Part shown: positions 13,601 to 21,142 of the stretch, piece by piece
How positions within the stretch are numbered: position 1 is the stretch's first letter
How the letters are laid out: each line of letters opens with the position of its first letter
Source: Heliopora coerulea
Taxonomy: Eukaryota > Cnidaria > Anthozoa > Scleralcyonacea > Helioporidae
NCBI GenBank assembly: GCA_030142905.1
Contig: JASJOG010000330.1
Span: 1 to 64,000, forward strand
Length of the DNA: 64,000 bases
Reading direction: 5' to 3'
The notes under the pieces: model-generated
The model's database searches: none
What the model was told of the DNA's origin: nothing
Seen by the model: the letters and a program-made list of their open reading frames with translations, nothing else
Program-made: the position numbers and the translations under genes

Positions 13601-14306
13601 AGAATATTTTAGCCTCGGCCTGTGCAAACGAAGCCGATTTTGGCGAGACCCTTCACAATGGCACGATGGGAACACAAGCGGCGTTTCAGACCCGTTCAAA
13701 CAAACCTTCGTTAACCAGCGATCGGGCTGCCTCACCTGCAGCAGCAGGGGGACAAAGCAGTACCTCGACGATGACGTCATCAGACACACCTCCACCTGCG
13801 CGGAATGACGTTTCATCAGCCCAAAGGTTATCGCTTGGCAATGCTGTAGCCACAGGTGGGTAAACTTTGGAAAACGATGTTGAATAAGATAAACTTCCAT
13901 AACCTGTAGTACTTTTAAATTCATGGTTTTCATCCATAGTAACAAAAGGGAAAAAGAAATATGGAAATTTTGATCTGAAACTTGGTTTGTGATCTTATGG
14001 AAAATCCCACTTTTTATGAATTCAGCTGTGTACCGCTGATAAAATATTAAATAGAATGTAAAATTTTTTGTAGGGCTCTGCTGTTTCTTTGATTAAATTT
14101 TTTATCTTTTTACCATTTTAGATTCCTTCGCATTCGCCCGTGCTAAGGTCGGCCCTGAGTGCAAACTAAATCCCACTGAAGTCACAGCTATCAGGCAGCT
14201 CATCGCTAGCTATCGTGAGTCAGCAGCCTTTCTTTACCGGTCAGCGGACGAGCTCGAAGCGCTCCTCCCAACTTCGACGCAACCTTCCCAGAAGGCAGTG
14301 CGTTGA
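1641..14306 (+). CDS. NOL4: NOL4-like protein with an N-terminal CENP-B/pogo-type helix-turn-helix
   Basis: Joined exons: 1641-1694, 6698-6908, 8196-8603, 9881-10038, 12096-12272, 13098-13310, 13423-13467, 13603-13855, 14122-14306 (1704 nt, 567 aa). Every junction has GT-AG ends and matching phase. Residues 1-88 are polar, with a basic K/R patch. About 111-137 look like a pipsqueak-type HTH ([15 protein letters not shown]), and 153-217 like the CENP-B HTH ([16 protein letters not shown]). An acidic Asp/Glu run lies near 298-316. Residues 328-390 hold the NOL4 block ([35 protein letters not shown]). Residues 522-555 match the NOL4 tail ([16 protein letters not shown]). NOL4 proteins are nuclear/nucleolar with no settled biochemical role; the HTH pair implies DNA binding. 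The start has matching upstream phase but no RNA support. Splicing exons 1-4 to 5-9 is inferred from phase and order. Confidence 0.88.
1695..6697. other. Intron 1 of the NOL4-like gene
   Basis: Five kilobases, AT-rich beyond about 2.9 kb, with scattered short open frames that lack any recognisable domain. Apart from the minus-strand relic at 2344-2752, I see nothing coding. Large first introns often carry enhancers, but no motif cluster stands out. Confidence 0.6.
2344..2752 (-). pseudogene. Possible frameshifted ORF relic, unknown
   Basis: On the minus strand an ATG at 2752 opens 48 codons, rich in Asn, Pro, Gln and Glu, ending at 2606. An overlapping frame then stays open to a stop at 2344, ending in a basic tail ([11 protein letters not shown]). 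Both frames look protein-like in composition, so they may be one gene broken by a frameshift, probably of transposon origin. I do not recognise the family. It could equally be chance in an intron that is less AT-rich near its 5' end. Confidence 0.25.
6698..6908 (+). CDS. NOL4: NOL4-like, coding exon 2
   Basis: Acceptor ACCATAG|GAC, donor AATG|GTAAGA. The exon encodes an acidic and Ser-rich stretch followed by a basic cluster, VRKRVKKER, a good nuclear localisation candidate. It ends in phase 1, and the split Gly codon is completed by exon 3. Confidence 0.8.
6909..8195. other. Intron 2 of the NOL4-like gene
   Basis: AT-rich, with no coding signal. About 7870-8060 holds diverged copies of the interspersed motif that elsewhere forms minisatellites (a GAGAGT-type core next to TTTTACTC and GGCTAAC). 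Confidence 0.6.
8196..8603 (+). CDS. NOL4: NOL4-like, coding exon 3 (helix-turn-helix exon)
   Basis: Acceptor TTTTTTTACAG|GC, donor CTTG|GTAAGC. This single exon holds both predicted HTH units: a pipsqueak-like helix pair, then a CENP-B-type unit beginning at [16 protein letters not shown] and ending FLIRHKLSL. The spacing of about 15 residues, rich in Arg/Gly, matches the bipartite DNA-binding region of pogo/Tigger transposases and CENP-B. Confidence 0.85.
8735..8797 (+). repeat. LINE 3' tail with ATT microsatellite
   Basis: CTAAATAAAG followed by (ATT)n within intron 3. The same arrangement ends the LINE at 28.3 kb, so this looks like the tail of a very short 5'-truncated insertion. Confidence 0.5.
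8923..9023. repeat. Inverted hammerhead-like hairpin
   Basis: Arms 8923-8950 and 8996-9023 are complementary at about 24 of 28 positions. The inner part is also palindromic (AGTCATTAT facing ATAATGACT). The minus strand reads CTGATAA, a GACT/AGTC hairpin, then GAAA. This is the hammerhead core order, but the catalytic G of CTGANGA has become A, so this copy should not cleave. Confidence 0.55.
9024..9880. other. Rest of intron 3
   Basis: No gene, RNA or clear repeat recognised. Several open frames exist on the minus strand, but they have no domain and sit between exons 3 and 4. Confidence 0.5.
9881..10038 (+). CDS. NOL4: NOL4-like, coding exon 4
   Basis: Acceptor TTAATTTCAG|AA, donor ACAAG|GTAATA. 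It encodes a low-complexity Ser/Gly/Asn/Glu/Lys linker between the HTH region and the NOL4 core. It enters in phase 1 and leaves in phase 0. Confidence 0.75.
10050..10625. repeat. 15-bp minisatellite in intron 4
   Basis: About 38 imperfect copies of GTTATAATTGAGATG and variants (GTTATAATCGAGACG) start 12 bases after the exon 4 donor. The period is a multiple of three, so long open frames exist on both strands (Ile-Glu-Thr-Val-Ile type on plus, Ile-Thr-Ile-Ser on minus). They are artefacts of periodicity. Confidence 0.92.
10638..10716. repeat. Single copy of an interspersed motif
   Basis: GACGAGTAAAATCGTCTGACG followed by a GGAAAGAGTTAA end. This is the same family that forms the minisatellites at 53.4 and 61.4 kb and occurs singly near 24.35, 36.37, 40.5 and 55.92 kb. 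Confidence 0.5.
10819..11080. repeat. Tandem duplication of about 123 bp
   Basis: A unit beginning GAAATCCTTTATTATCCTGC at about 10819 repeats at about 10942, and a partial third begins near 11066. The units share the ACTTCCTTAAGT and AACCATTTG segments and are rich in GATCCT. Intronic, with no coding sense. Confidence 0.75.
11081..12095. other. Rest of intron 4
   Basis: No recognisable gene, RNA or repeat. Open frames near 11.6-12.05 kb lack homology that I can see. Confidence 0.5.
12096..12272 (+). CDS. NOL4: NOL4-like, coding exon 5 (acidic)
   Basis: Acceptor GCTTTACCAG|GAC, donor TTCAAT|GTAAGT. A basic segment ([14 protein letters not shown]) is followed by an Asp/Glu run and then NPERLKAFN, which matches the last residues before the core block of vertebrate NOL4. 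The basic-then-acidic layout could serve nuclear targeting. Confidence 0.9.
12273..13097. other. Intron 5 with SINE-like remnants
   Basis: The minus strand at 12788-12802 reads GAGTTCAAGTCCCGC, a good Pol III B-box. The minus strand at 12571-12582 reads TTGGCAGAGTGG, a good A-box. They are about 220 bases apart and in the wrong relative order for one tRNA, so at most these are pieces of decayed tRNA-derived SINEs. Nothing coding seen. Confidence 0.35.
13098..13310 (+). CDS. NOL4: NOL4-like, coding exon 6 (core domain)
   Basis: Acceptor CTTTCCTAG|ATG, donor CAAATA|GTAATG. It encodes [20 protein letters not shown] and the Arg/Lys-rich [15 protein letters not shown], the best conserved part of NOL4/NOL4L proteins. 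Reading on past the donor hits a stop 30 bases later, so the splice is needed. The internal ATG here is not the start, because exon 5 fuses in frame. Confidence 0.93.
13423..13467 (+). CDS. NOL4: NOL4-like, coding exon 7 (45 nt)
   Basis: Acceptor TTCTTCGTAG|AAC, donor GTAAAT|GTAAGT, fifteen codons in phase 0. It is a small exon with good splice sites. Skipping it would keep the frame, so it may be alternatively used. Confidence 0.7.
13603..13855 (+). CDS. NOL4: NOL4-like, coding exon 8
   Basis: Acceptor CTCTTTTAG|AAT. The start, [11 protein letters not shown], corresponds to the SILASACESE segment of vertebrate NOL4; the rest is a Ser/Thr/Ala/Pro-rich linker. Of two neighbouring donors, CACAG|GTGGGT is chosen because only it gives the phase exon 9 needs. 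Confidence 0.85.
14122..14306 (+). CDS. NOL4: NOL4-like, last coding exon
   Basis: Acceptor CCATTTTAG|AT. It encodes [18 protein letters not shown] and [15 protein letters not shown], the conserved C-terminal helix block of NOL4, then a 12-residue tail and TGA at 14304-14306. Vertebrate NOL4 ends right after this block too. Confidence 0.93.
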
Positions 14307-16268
14307 TCCTAAAGTGATGACAATGTGACCAGTACTTGCTGACTTCCGTTAGCGTTGTGAACTGTAAGCGCACTGAAGTGTACCCAGACAAAAGTTCACC
14401 AAGCACGTTCGAGCGTTTTTTAAGGGAGCCTGTTTTAAGGCTCGCCGGACTTGTGAATTGTACCAAACTTTGAAGTATTTTATTGTGAGAAAATGTTCCT
14501 CATTTGTTTCAATTGAACCTTACGCTCTTCGTGTCGGTCAGCAGAAACGGGAAGAGATCTGCATGAAAAGCATACCCTAGGGTGTTAGCCACCGCGTTTT
14601 CTTATTTCCCGTTTCGTGTTTGGAAATCATATTTTGGGGGATTTTTCAGTTATTTCAGAAAGGCTTGTCTGTCTGGCATTATTTCGCTGGATGGCATGAT
14701 TGTCGTACGCTATTCTACGAAGGTCTTTAGAGCACAAAGAATGCTCAAAATTGATAGATCTTCTCTTTTACGTATTTGGTGTAGGAAAAAGCGAACTCAG
14801 TATCCCGTCCATATTTTATTCGAACTTCCGCAATACCGAACAGTAGTGAGATATCACTTGCACGAACCGCACGTTTCACAAAATTTTTCAAACTCTGGCG
14901 TCTCAAATGACGTCGTATCTCGTGCCCCACGTGTTTGAACGAGGTGGTCAATGGCCGGGTATCATGTTCGGTATACTATATGTTTATTCTGGATACAACA
15001 ATCTTACACTGTTTCACATTGGAGGGGTAGTTCATCACGAATGGTGATGGAAGTCCCGACCACATTGGGACAAGGGGACGTGATGGTCATCAGGTTGTAT
15101 TCCCTGACACTGCAAAAGGATCAAAGTTACTTTAGGCGACTTGTCAAAAATTTGATAAGGAATGAAAGGATGGTATTTTCAACGTCCAGGTTATGATTAA
15201 GTCGTGTTTCTAAAGGAACACCTACTTAATGCGAAATGTACTGCGAAAATTATACGGTTTGATGCAAAATGCATGACGTCGTTGTGATGTCATTATTACG
15301 TCGCAATGACGTAGCATTACATACTAAATACGTAGTGTACTACGTAAATAATACGTTGTGATGCAAAATGTGTGAGGTCATTGTGACGTTATTATGGTGA
15401 CCATATATAAAAATCGTGTTTAGTATCACTTCTGATCTTTATGACAAACAAACATATATCCCTGGCGGAATTTAAAAAGACACGTCAGCGATTGTGCTAG
15501 TAAGTTCCATTGCTAATTGTAAATCTCCGACGTATTTGATGTGATAACCAGTTAGAAATTCAAAATTTTTAATTTTCCTGGAAAGGGAAATATTGTTTAG
15601 ATACCTCCTGCAAAATTTCGTAATAAAAGCTGAAACACATGAGTGAGAACGGGGAAGCAATGATGGCCCACTCCGATCTCAGAGGCTGAAATGAAGAGAG
15701 AAAAGCCTGTCCAAATAAACTGTCGGGTTAACTCTACCAAGGTTAAGTATGTTCAATACCGTGATATTGCATGGGTTGGTTGCTTGGTGCCGTGTTCTTT
15801 GGATATGCTGTTCATGCAGAAATGCTGTGATACAGCCAGGACTCGTAATATTTATCATTTTAGGTTATTGTATACATAGAAATTATGAAAGATGATATTA
15901 AGTAATTTTGAGAGAATGTTTTAGTAATGTGTTTGAAGTTTTGAGCCAAGCTTATCCCTAAGTTATTTATTAATAAACATTGAGACAACATTGAAGTGTA
16001 GTTTATACATTGTTTGAAAATTCTAATTTCAAATGCATTGACAATACATAAACAGTGACGTGGCCAGGATTTTCCTTAGTAGAGGCTGATGGCTTAAACT
16101 ACGGGTTAGATTTGATGTAACATTTGTGTAAACATTAAGTGAAGCATAGTAGGCGGAAGGCAGAGACATGCGTGGCTAGAGTAACACAGATAGGGTTTAC
16201 CATGTTAGAAATATAAGACGAAAACAACTCCGACAAAGAACGTCTTTCAAACCCTAGGTATGGGCCAT
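14307..16268. other. NOL4-like 3' UTR and intergenic DNA
   Basis: No second gene seen. Candidate poly(A) signals are AATAAA near 15622 and 15972; which is used cannot be told. About 14605-14765 is a diverged copy of a segment (TTCGTGTTTGG ... GAGAGCACAAA) repeated near 17.8, 23.3, 29.6, 35.4 and 54.9 kb, so the duplicated block's influence begins here. A TGACGT-rich patch lies at 15255-15410. Confidence 0.5.
15255..15410. repeat. Short duplicated patch rich in TGACGT/TACGTA
   Basis: Two imperfect copies of GATGCAAAATG...TGACGTCGTTGTGATGTCATTA lie about 100 bases apart, separated by TACGTAGTGTACTACGTA. This clusters several CRE/ATF-type half sites. It may be regulatory or only a decayed tandem repeat. 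Confidence 0.4.
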
Positions 16269-16349
16269 GAACAAGACGAGGAGACGATTAACGTTACATT
16301 TCGACTCTATTTCAAAGTCATCGTCAGACCTCACTTTTTCGTCTTGTTC
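16269..16349 (-). ncRNA. Hammerhead ribozyme-like fold (type I)
   Basis: On the minus strand: stem I 5' strand GAACAAGACGA (16349-16339), an internal loop, GAGGT, core CTGACGA (16327-16321), stem II GACT/AGTC with a nine-base loop, GAAA (16302-16299), a short AT-rich stem III ending TTAATC, predicted cleavage after that C (16286), then GTCTC and TCGTCTTGTTC, which pair back to stem I (five proximal pairs, two of them wobble, plus eleven perfect distal pairs). All invariant hammerhead core bases are present. Hammerheads of this type are known in Penelope-like retroelements and metazoan retrozymes. Activity is untested. Confidence 0.6.
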
Positions 16350-16369
16350 ATTAGGACATATCTTGGGTT

Positions 16370-16790
16370 TGCTAAACGTTATTTTTGCAACTGTATAATT
16401 GCATGCGAAAGAGCATGCAATTAATGGAAAAGCATCATTGAAAACGGCGTTTCTACCACAATTCGAGTCACTGGCCTCCATCATCCTTAATCCCTCGGTT
16501 TGACTGGCATCTTCCTTCTGATCTCCAAATGGAGCCTCATCATTCGTTGCCTTATCGAGAGACTGTGTAAGTAGACATACTCCTTCCTTGAGGAAACTAG
16601 TACTACTTAGAAGACCTTAACAGGCCAGACCATCAAGCTTGGTTTTGATTTCATCCAATTCTCTTACAATCAGCTGGCGACATTTCTCGTTTGTTGTGTC
16701 TCCTTTCAGTTTGCCAGCAGTATGATGACGAAATTTGTTCTGAAGTAGGCCAAAAGTGACGTTTAGTACACTGGTTACTAGAGAAGACAT
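16370..16790 (-). pseudogene. Truncated helical/beta-propeller family copy (N-terminal fragment)
   Basis: The minus strand from ATG at 16790 encodes MSSLVTSVLNVTFGLL... DDIKTKLDGL-type sequence matching the N-termini of the intact copies at 18.9 and 30.7 kb, then a stop at 16617. A second frame down to about 16370 still matches the family (MMEASDSNCGRNAVFNDA). At 16.37 kb homology ends next to the hammerhead element, so the beta-propeller half is missing. Upstream it keeps the family's TTTCTTACAG acceptor before the ATG. It is non-functional as a full protein. Confidence 0.75.
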
Positions 16791-16865
16791 CTTAACTGTA
16801 AGAAAGTAGTAAGATACGAGTGATGACCGAGGAGTGTTTGGACCGTTTGGAGAGAGCTCTTTCAC

Positions 16866-18384
16866 GCACTGGAATAGGAAGTTTCAGAAATACCCACAGA
16901 TATTCTCATGTTACCGGAAATATATGTCGGTTGTAACGAGAGAAACTAAAAATAAAAAAAATATTTAAAAACCTTTTGCGGGGAATCATCGTAGGGTAAA
17001 GGTTCATGGACTATTGCTGTAATCATGAACTGTAAACTGCGTTTTTCTATCTCAGGTGCTTTACAGTATTCTACAGTTTTTAAAAGGCAGGAGGGAGGCA
17101 AATGCCTAGTATCCCCGCTCTCTCCGAAGCGAATCGATGATTGTTCAAGTTAAGCTCTCGTGAAGAGTCACGAATGAACTCCAAACATTTGAACAGCTTA
17201 AAACCACAGCTTCATGTCGATATGCTTTCACTGACGGTTTAGCAGTGTCAAGGAGTTGTTAATTACTCTCTTAGAGGAACTGGATAAAGAATGTGCACAG
17301 CTTGCAAGAAAAATAACCACGAGAGATGTCATGAGAATTTGTTAGAAAAACAGCGGGTGGGATTGCGTGTTTTAAGTTTTTTTGAATGAAAGACGGTCGA
17401 CGACTGTGAGTTAGATGAAGTCAATTAGGAATATTTACGACAAATGTAGTTGTGACGAGAGTTGTTCTGGTTTCATCATTCATAGACTTTACGATTCGTT
17501 GTATTGGTTACAAAAGATTAGCATTACCGCAATATACGATTCACATGTTGGAACTTGATCCAGGAATGTATTTTTGTTGAAACTTGAAATATTTATTGCG
17601 AGATAGCATTTGAGCAGGCTTCATGTGAATATGTCAGCAGATATCTTTATCAACTCTCCATGATATTGAGATAGTGTTTAAATTCCCGTGATCTCGTTAA
17701 CTTTACAATCAGCGGAAAGAGGGAAAAGAAATGGTGGTGAAAAGGATTCACCTTGGTTTTCTACTACAAATCACATTTTCTCATTCTCCGTTTCGTGTTT
17801 GGGAGTCGTCTTTTCGCCATTCGTTGAGAATTTGAGGAAGGCGTATTTGTCTGGGATAATTTCGTTGGACATCATGATGGTCGTCCGCTGTTCACTTACG
17901 AGAGTCTTGAGAGCACAAACAATGCACGAAATTGACCAAATATGTCTTGAACGAAACCGAAAGTGGTTGAGTTCATAGAAGATTCACAAGGATCTTTGAT
18001 ATCAGTGCTTTCCCTGATCACAGTTTATCGATCCAGTGTTTGTGAAAGACTTATTTTACATCGTTACCCTTTCATTCGGTTCTTTTAAAACTTGTGGACA
18101 AAAGACACAACATGATACAGGAACTGTTTAAGAAGGAGGAACAATTCGATGAGAGTACCGTCGAAAACGTTGAGATGTATCTGTAAAGCGAGATGTCAGT
18201 TGTGATTTTCTAGTATTATAAGTCCCAATGAAACTGAGTGTTTCTCGTTGTCTGTGTAAATTCCTTTTGTATCAAATTGTGTAAAAGTTCTGATAGGCTC
18301 TAGCGTAATCATAACCTTTCCCATCCATGATATATCGTAACACGAAGGATCACAGAAAAGGCAGCTGCCACATCGCCCAAAAGG
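16866..18384. repeat. Duplicated flank, copy 1
   Basis: Nearly identical to about 28.62-30.13 kb (offset about 11.75 kb). It contains the 150-bp segment around 17775-17935 that recurs near every family member. Open frames here (for example 17688-17978) exist in both copies but in several reading frames with no known domain, so I do not call a gene. Confidence 0.7.
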
Positions 18385-18592
18385 AAAAATCAAAGAAAAG
18401 TTTAAAGAAAATATAAAAAATGTCAGTGAATAAAGAGATCAAACAAAAGCTGAAAAGCCCAAAGAAAATCTCAGGAAAACGTTGACGAAAATATCAGACA
18501 AGAAGTCGACAGAAGGTTGGAGAAAAGATCAGAAGAGATTAGAAAAGAGAAAAGATAAGAGCATTGAAAAGATTTAAAAAAAACACAAAAGC
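18385..18592. repeat. Purine-rich block, copy 1
   Basis: About 200 bases almost wholly A and G on the plus strand (AAGAAAA, AGAGATAA, GAAAAGAT patterns). Matching blocks lie near 24650-24870, 30140-30335, 36662-36885 and 56233-56440, always on the 3' side of a family gene. Confidence 0.6.
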
Positions 18593-18920
18593 GTAATGTC
18601 TAATACAAACAATATTTTGTGGAATACTAATGATTTATTATTAGACATTAAAAATGAAGTATATTTGCATTTGTTATTCTAATTTTTCAAACTGTTCGTT
18701 TCGTTCAATTTTCTATTATTCATTGTTCTTTATTCCTCATCCAAACTTCACTCGAACTTTCAGAAAAGCATATAACGCTAGCTTTGAAAACTTCCTCCGA
18801 GATTATGTTCTACGGGGCTTTCTCAACGTGGGGGCTTTGATGCCCAATGCTTCTTGCCATAGTGAAAAATTACAGGATTGTTTAGTCCAAAAGTTTCCAT
18901 ATTGATCTCGTATATTCAAG
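18593..18920 (-). other. Conserved 3' UTR of the 18.9-kb gene
   Basis: Follows the stop codon on the minus strand. A block of about 130 bases (containing GCATATAACGCTAGCTTT and AAGTTTCCATATTGATC on the plus strand) is preserved downstream of most family copies, which suggests transcribed 3' UTR. TTTATT on plus at 18729-18734 is an AATAAA signal on the minus strand. Confidence 0.4.
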
Positions 18921-20573
18921 TTAAATAAAAATTACACCTTTGTCATGAACCAAAGCGACTGGACCATTTGGATGCGAGGTAATATTTCCAAACAATAAAG
19001 AATCTAAATATAAAATTTTTGGTTTTTTATCAGTATCAGAATAATTTAACAAAAACAAACCCCGAGTGTTGTAGTACAAGGTGTAAACAATAATTTTTCT
19101 ATTGACGTGATCAAATGCCACCCCTCGGACGTGGTGACCCTGAGGTACTTCAAATGTTTGCTTTAACTTTCCTTCTTCCGAGTATATATAAACAGTATTT
19201 TTACCACGTTCTGCTGTAACCGTTTCATTCTTTTGACAAATACTAAAGTACCTGATGTAGTTTTCGACATGAAAACTGTATTTTAGTTGGCCAATGTTGT
19301 TGCAAACAAAGACACGGTGTCCATCTTTGACATTGCAGGGAATAAAAATATTTTTGTCGTTGTTTACGGCTACGTGACCACTTAAGTATCTAATTTCTGA
19401 ACCATTAAGAAACTCCAATGGCAATTGTTGTTTAATCTTACCATTCATATCATAGACAAATAATTTATAACAGTAACCATTGTGAGTTTGTTCAGTCATT
19501 GTGACGATGTACACATTATCTTCCCCATCTATGGCCATTGCGCACAAGTAAAAACCACTTGCTTCTGTGTCCTCCTTTGGAAGACGAGTCAAGTCCTGGA
19601 CTTCACCCCTACTGTTGATAAGAACGATAGAGGGCTGTTTCCATGCAATAATCTCTCCTTTGCTATTCACAGTCAAAACATTGTAAAGATATGCAGATGG
19701 AATTAGATTGGGTACCTGCACTCCAGACTTCTCTATTTCATTTATTATGTCATTTTCAGCAGTTACTGTCATTGGGTGCATACTGATTTCCTCGAGATCT
19801 ATTTGTGGCCAGTTAGAGAGATACGCTGCCTTGGTAGTAAACGTTTTGATGAAATTGAACAATACGAAATTAATAACAAACACAGACTTCACGTTCTCAA
19901 CCCGCTTCGTTTTATTAAAGAGCGATTTCACTCCACCTTTGAACTGAACAGAAAACATTTTCTTAACGGCTGGCATATCATGAAGTTCCTCAAGGTAGAC
20001 CTTACAAGCAACAGCTGCTGCATCTGGGTCGTCGAGACTTCCAAGAATTCGGCTTATCACTCGAAGTTTTGTGGCCAATATTCTGTCCTCTGTGCTCAGT
20101 GCTTCGTTGCTGAATGCTTCCGTGGCTTTCATATTAGCTTTCTCAAAACATAACTTGGTGGATGCAAAACGGTTTCCAATGGAGATATTCAATGTTGCAA
20201 TTGCTTGTGAAAGCGCCAAAGCTTGATTGAAAATACGATCTACACGACACTCCGATCCACGGTCTTCTGTCGTTGTTGATGCTTCAGCTTGATCAATGTC
20301 CGTTGTCCTATCATGTGCAAATGCAGCCTGATTATGGTTGCACTCATCAAGAAACAAGTTAAGTTGAGAGACTCCTTCCTTGAGGAATCTGATACTGCTC
20401 AGAAGATCTTTACGGGCCAGACCGTCAAGTTTGGTTTTGATATCATCCAATTCTCTTACAATATATTGTCGACATTTCTCGTTCGTCATGTCTCCTTCTT
20501 TCAGTTTGCCAGCAGTATGGTCACGAAATTTGTTCGAAAGGAGGTCAAAAATGATTTTTAGTACGCAGGACAT
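18921..20573 (-). CDS. Lineage-specific helical plus beta-propeller (NHL-like) protein, copy A
   Basis: A single open exon of 550 codons. I choose ATG 20573 because the frame upstream has no ATG and a splice acceptor (CTTTCTTACAG|TTAAGATG) sits five bases before it. Residues about 1-280 are predicted helical, with DDIKTKLDGL at 43-52, a LDDPDAAAV...YLEELHDMPAV stretch near 180-203 and a hydrophobic segment (SVFVINFVLFNFI) near 230-242. From about 295 to the end there are five or six propeller-like repeats of the form NVYIVT...YKLFVYDMNGKIK and KNTVYIYSEEGKLKQTF. There is no signal peptide, so it is probably intracellular. It may resemble NHL/TRIM-type propellers, but no RING or B-box is present. 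Function unknown. Paralogues at 30.7 and 57.2 kb are intact. Confidence 0.82.
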   Translation of the reverse strand: MSCVLKIIFDLLSNKFRDHTAGKLKEGDMTNEKCRQYIVRELDDIKTKLDGLARKDLLSSIRFLKEGVSQLNLFLDECNHNQAAFAHDRTTDIDQAEASTTTEDRGSECRVDRIFNQALALSQAIATLNISIGNRFASTKLCFEKANMKATEAFSNEALSTEDRILATKLRVISRILGSLDDPDAAAVACKVYLEELHDMPAVKKMFSVQFKGGVKSLFNKTKRVENVKSVFVINFVLFNFIKTFTTKAAYLSNWPQIDLEEISMHPMTVTAENDIINEIEKSGVQVPNLIPSAYLYNVLTVNSKGEIIAWKQPSIVLINSRGEVQDLTRLPKEDTEASGFYLCAMAIDGEDNVYIVTMTEQTHNGYCYKLFVYDMNGKIKQQLPLEFLNGSEIRYLSGHVAVNNDKNIFIPCNVKDGHRVFVCNNIGQLKYSFHVENYIRYFSICQKNETVTAERGKNTVYIYSEEGKLKQTFEVPQGHHVRGVAFDHVNRKIIVYTLYYNTRGLFLLNYSDTDKKPKILYLDSLLFGNITSHPNGPVALVHDKGVIFI

Positions 20574-20750
20574 CTTAACTGTAAGAAAGAAGTGAGATAC
20601 AGATGGCAACAGAGAAGTGTTACTGTTTGAACAAAGTTCTTTTAGTCACTGGAATATGAAGCTTCAGGATCAGCTATGGTGTACTCACGTTACCGGAAAT
20701 ATTTGTCGGTTGTAACGAGAGAAGCGAAAAATAAAACGTGTTTTAAAAAG
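20574..20750 (-). promoter_or_regulatory. 5' UTR intron and leader exon of copy A
   Basis: On the minus strand a donor CCGGTAAC|GTGAGTAC (intron begins at 20688) and an acceptor CTTTCTTACAG (ends at 20579) bound a 110-bp intron just before the ATG. The leader exon contains CGTTACAACCGACAAATATT. The same pair is kept at the 30.7-kb copy, which argues it is used. Confidence 0.5.
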
Positions 20751-20936
20751 TTGTAGCATGGTTGTAGCTTTTGAGTAGGAAAGAGTTTCATGGACTATTG
20801 CCTTAATCCTGGCCAGTAAAGTGAGTTTTACTATCCTTATGCTCTACAGTAATCTACATTTTTTAATAAGATAGGAGGAGGAGAATGTCTAGGTTTTGCA
20901 CACATGCGGAAATCAGTCAATGATTGTTCAATTTCA

Positions 20937-21142
20937 GCCCCGTTTGCACGGTTAACATACTTGGCACGGTACGGCTAAAATTTGGCACGGATGCCGCTAT
21001 TTTTGGGCACGGCACGAGTGATTTTCACTGTGTAAACGGTGCGGACTTCTTAAAATTTAGCCGTGCCGAGCACTTCTATGTATGCAGGTCTAGGCACGGC
21101 TAATTTGCCGTGCCGTGCTCAAAAGTTACACTGTAAAGGAGG
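20937..21142. mobile_element. MITE-like element rich in GGCACGGC, copy 1
   Basis: About 205 bp between CCCCGTTTGCACGG and TGTAAAGGAGG, which are imperfect inverted ends. Internal inverted motifs include GGCACGGC/GCCGTGCC and CGGCTAAAATTT/AAAATTTAGCCG. There is no coding capacity. The same element lies at the matching place upstream of the 30.7-kb gene, so it predates that duplication. Confidence 0.5.

Noticed and set aside
14582..14938. 118-codon plus-strand frame downstream of the NOL4-like gene
   Set aside because: It overlaps a diverged copy of a repeated noncoding segment, and related copies elsewhere are open in several frames on both strands.
17688..17978. 96-codon frame conserved at 29447-29737
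   Set aside because: Conservation follows from the recent 11.8-kb duplication; older copies of the segment (23.3, 35.4, 54.9 kb) do not keep the frame.
19482..20595. Plus-strand frames inside copy A (and matching ones in B, C, D and E)
   Set aside because: Antisense shadows of the minus-strand coding sequence.
20574..20609. Extension of copy A (and 32331-32366 of copy C) to the first possible codon of the open frame
   Set aside because: The frame there begins with TTG, not ATG, and runs through a good splice acceptor; ATG 20573/32330 is preferred.
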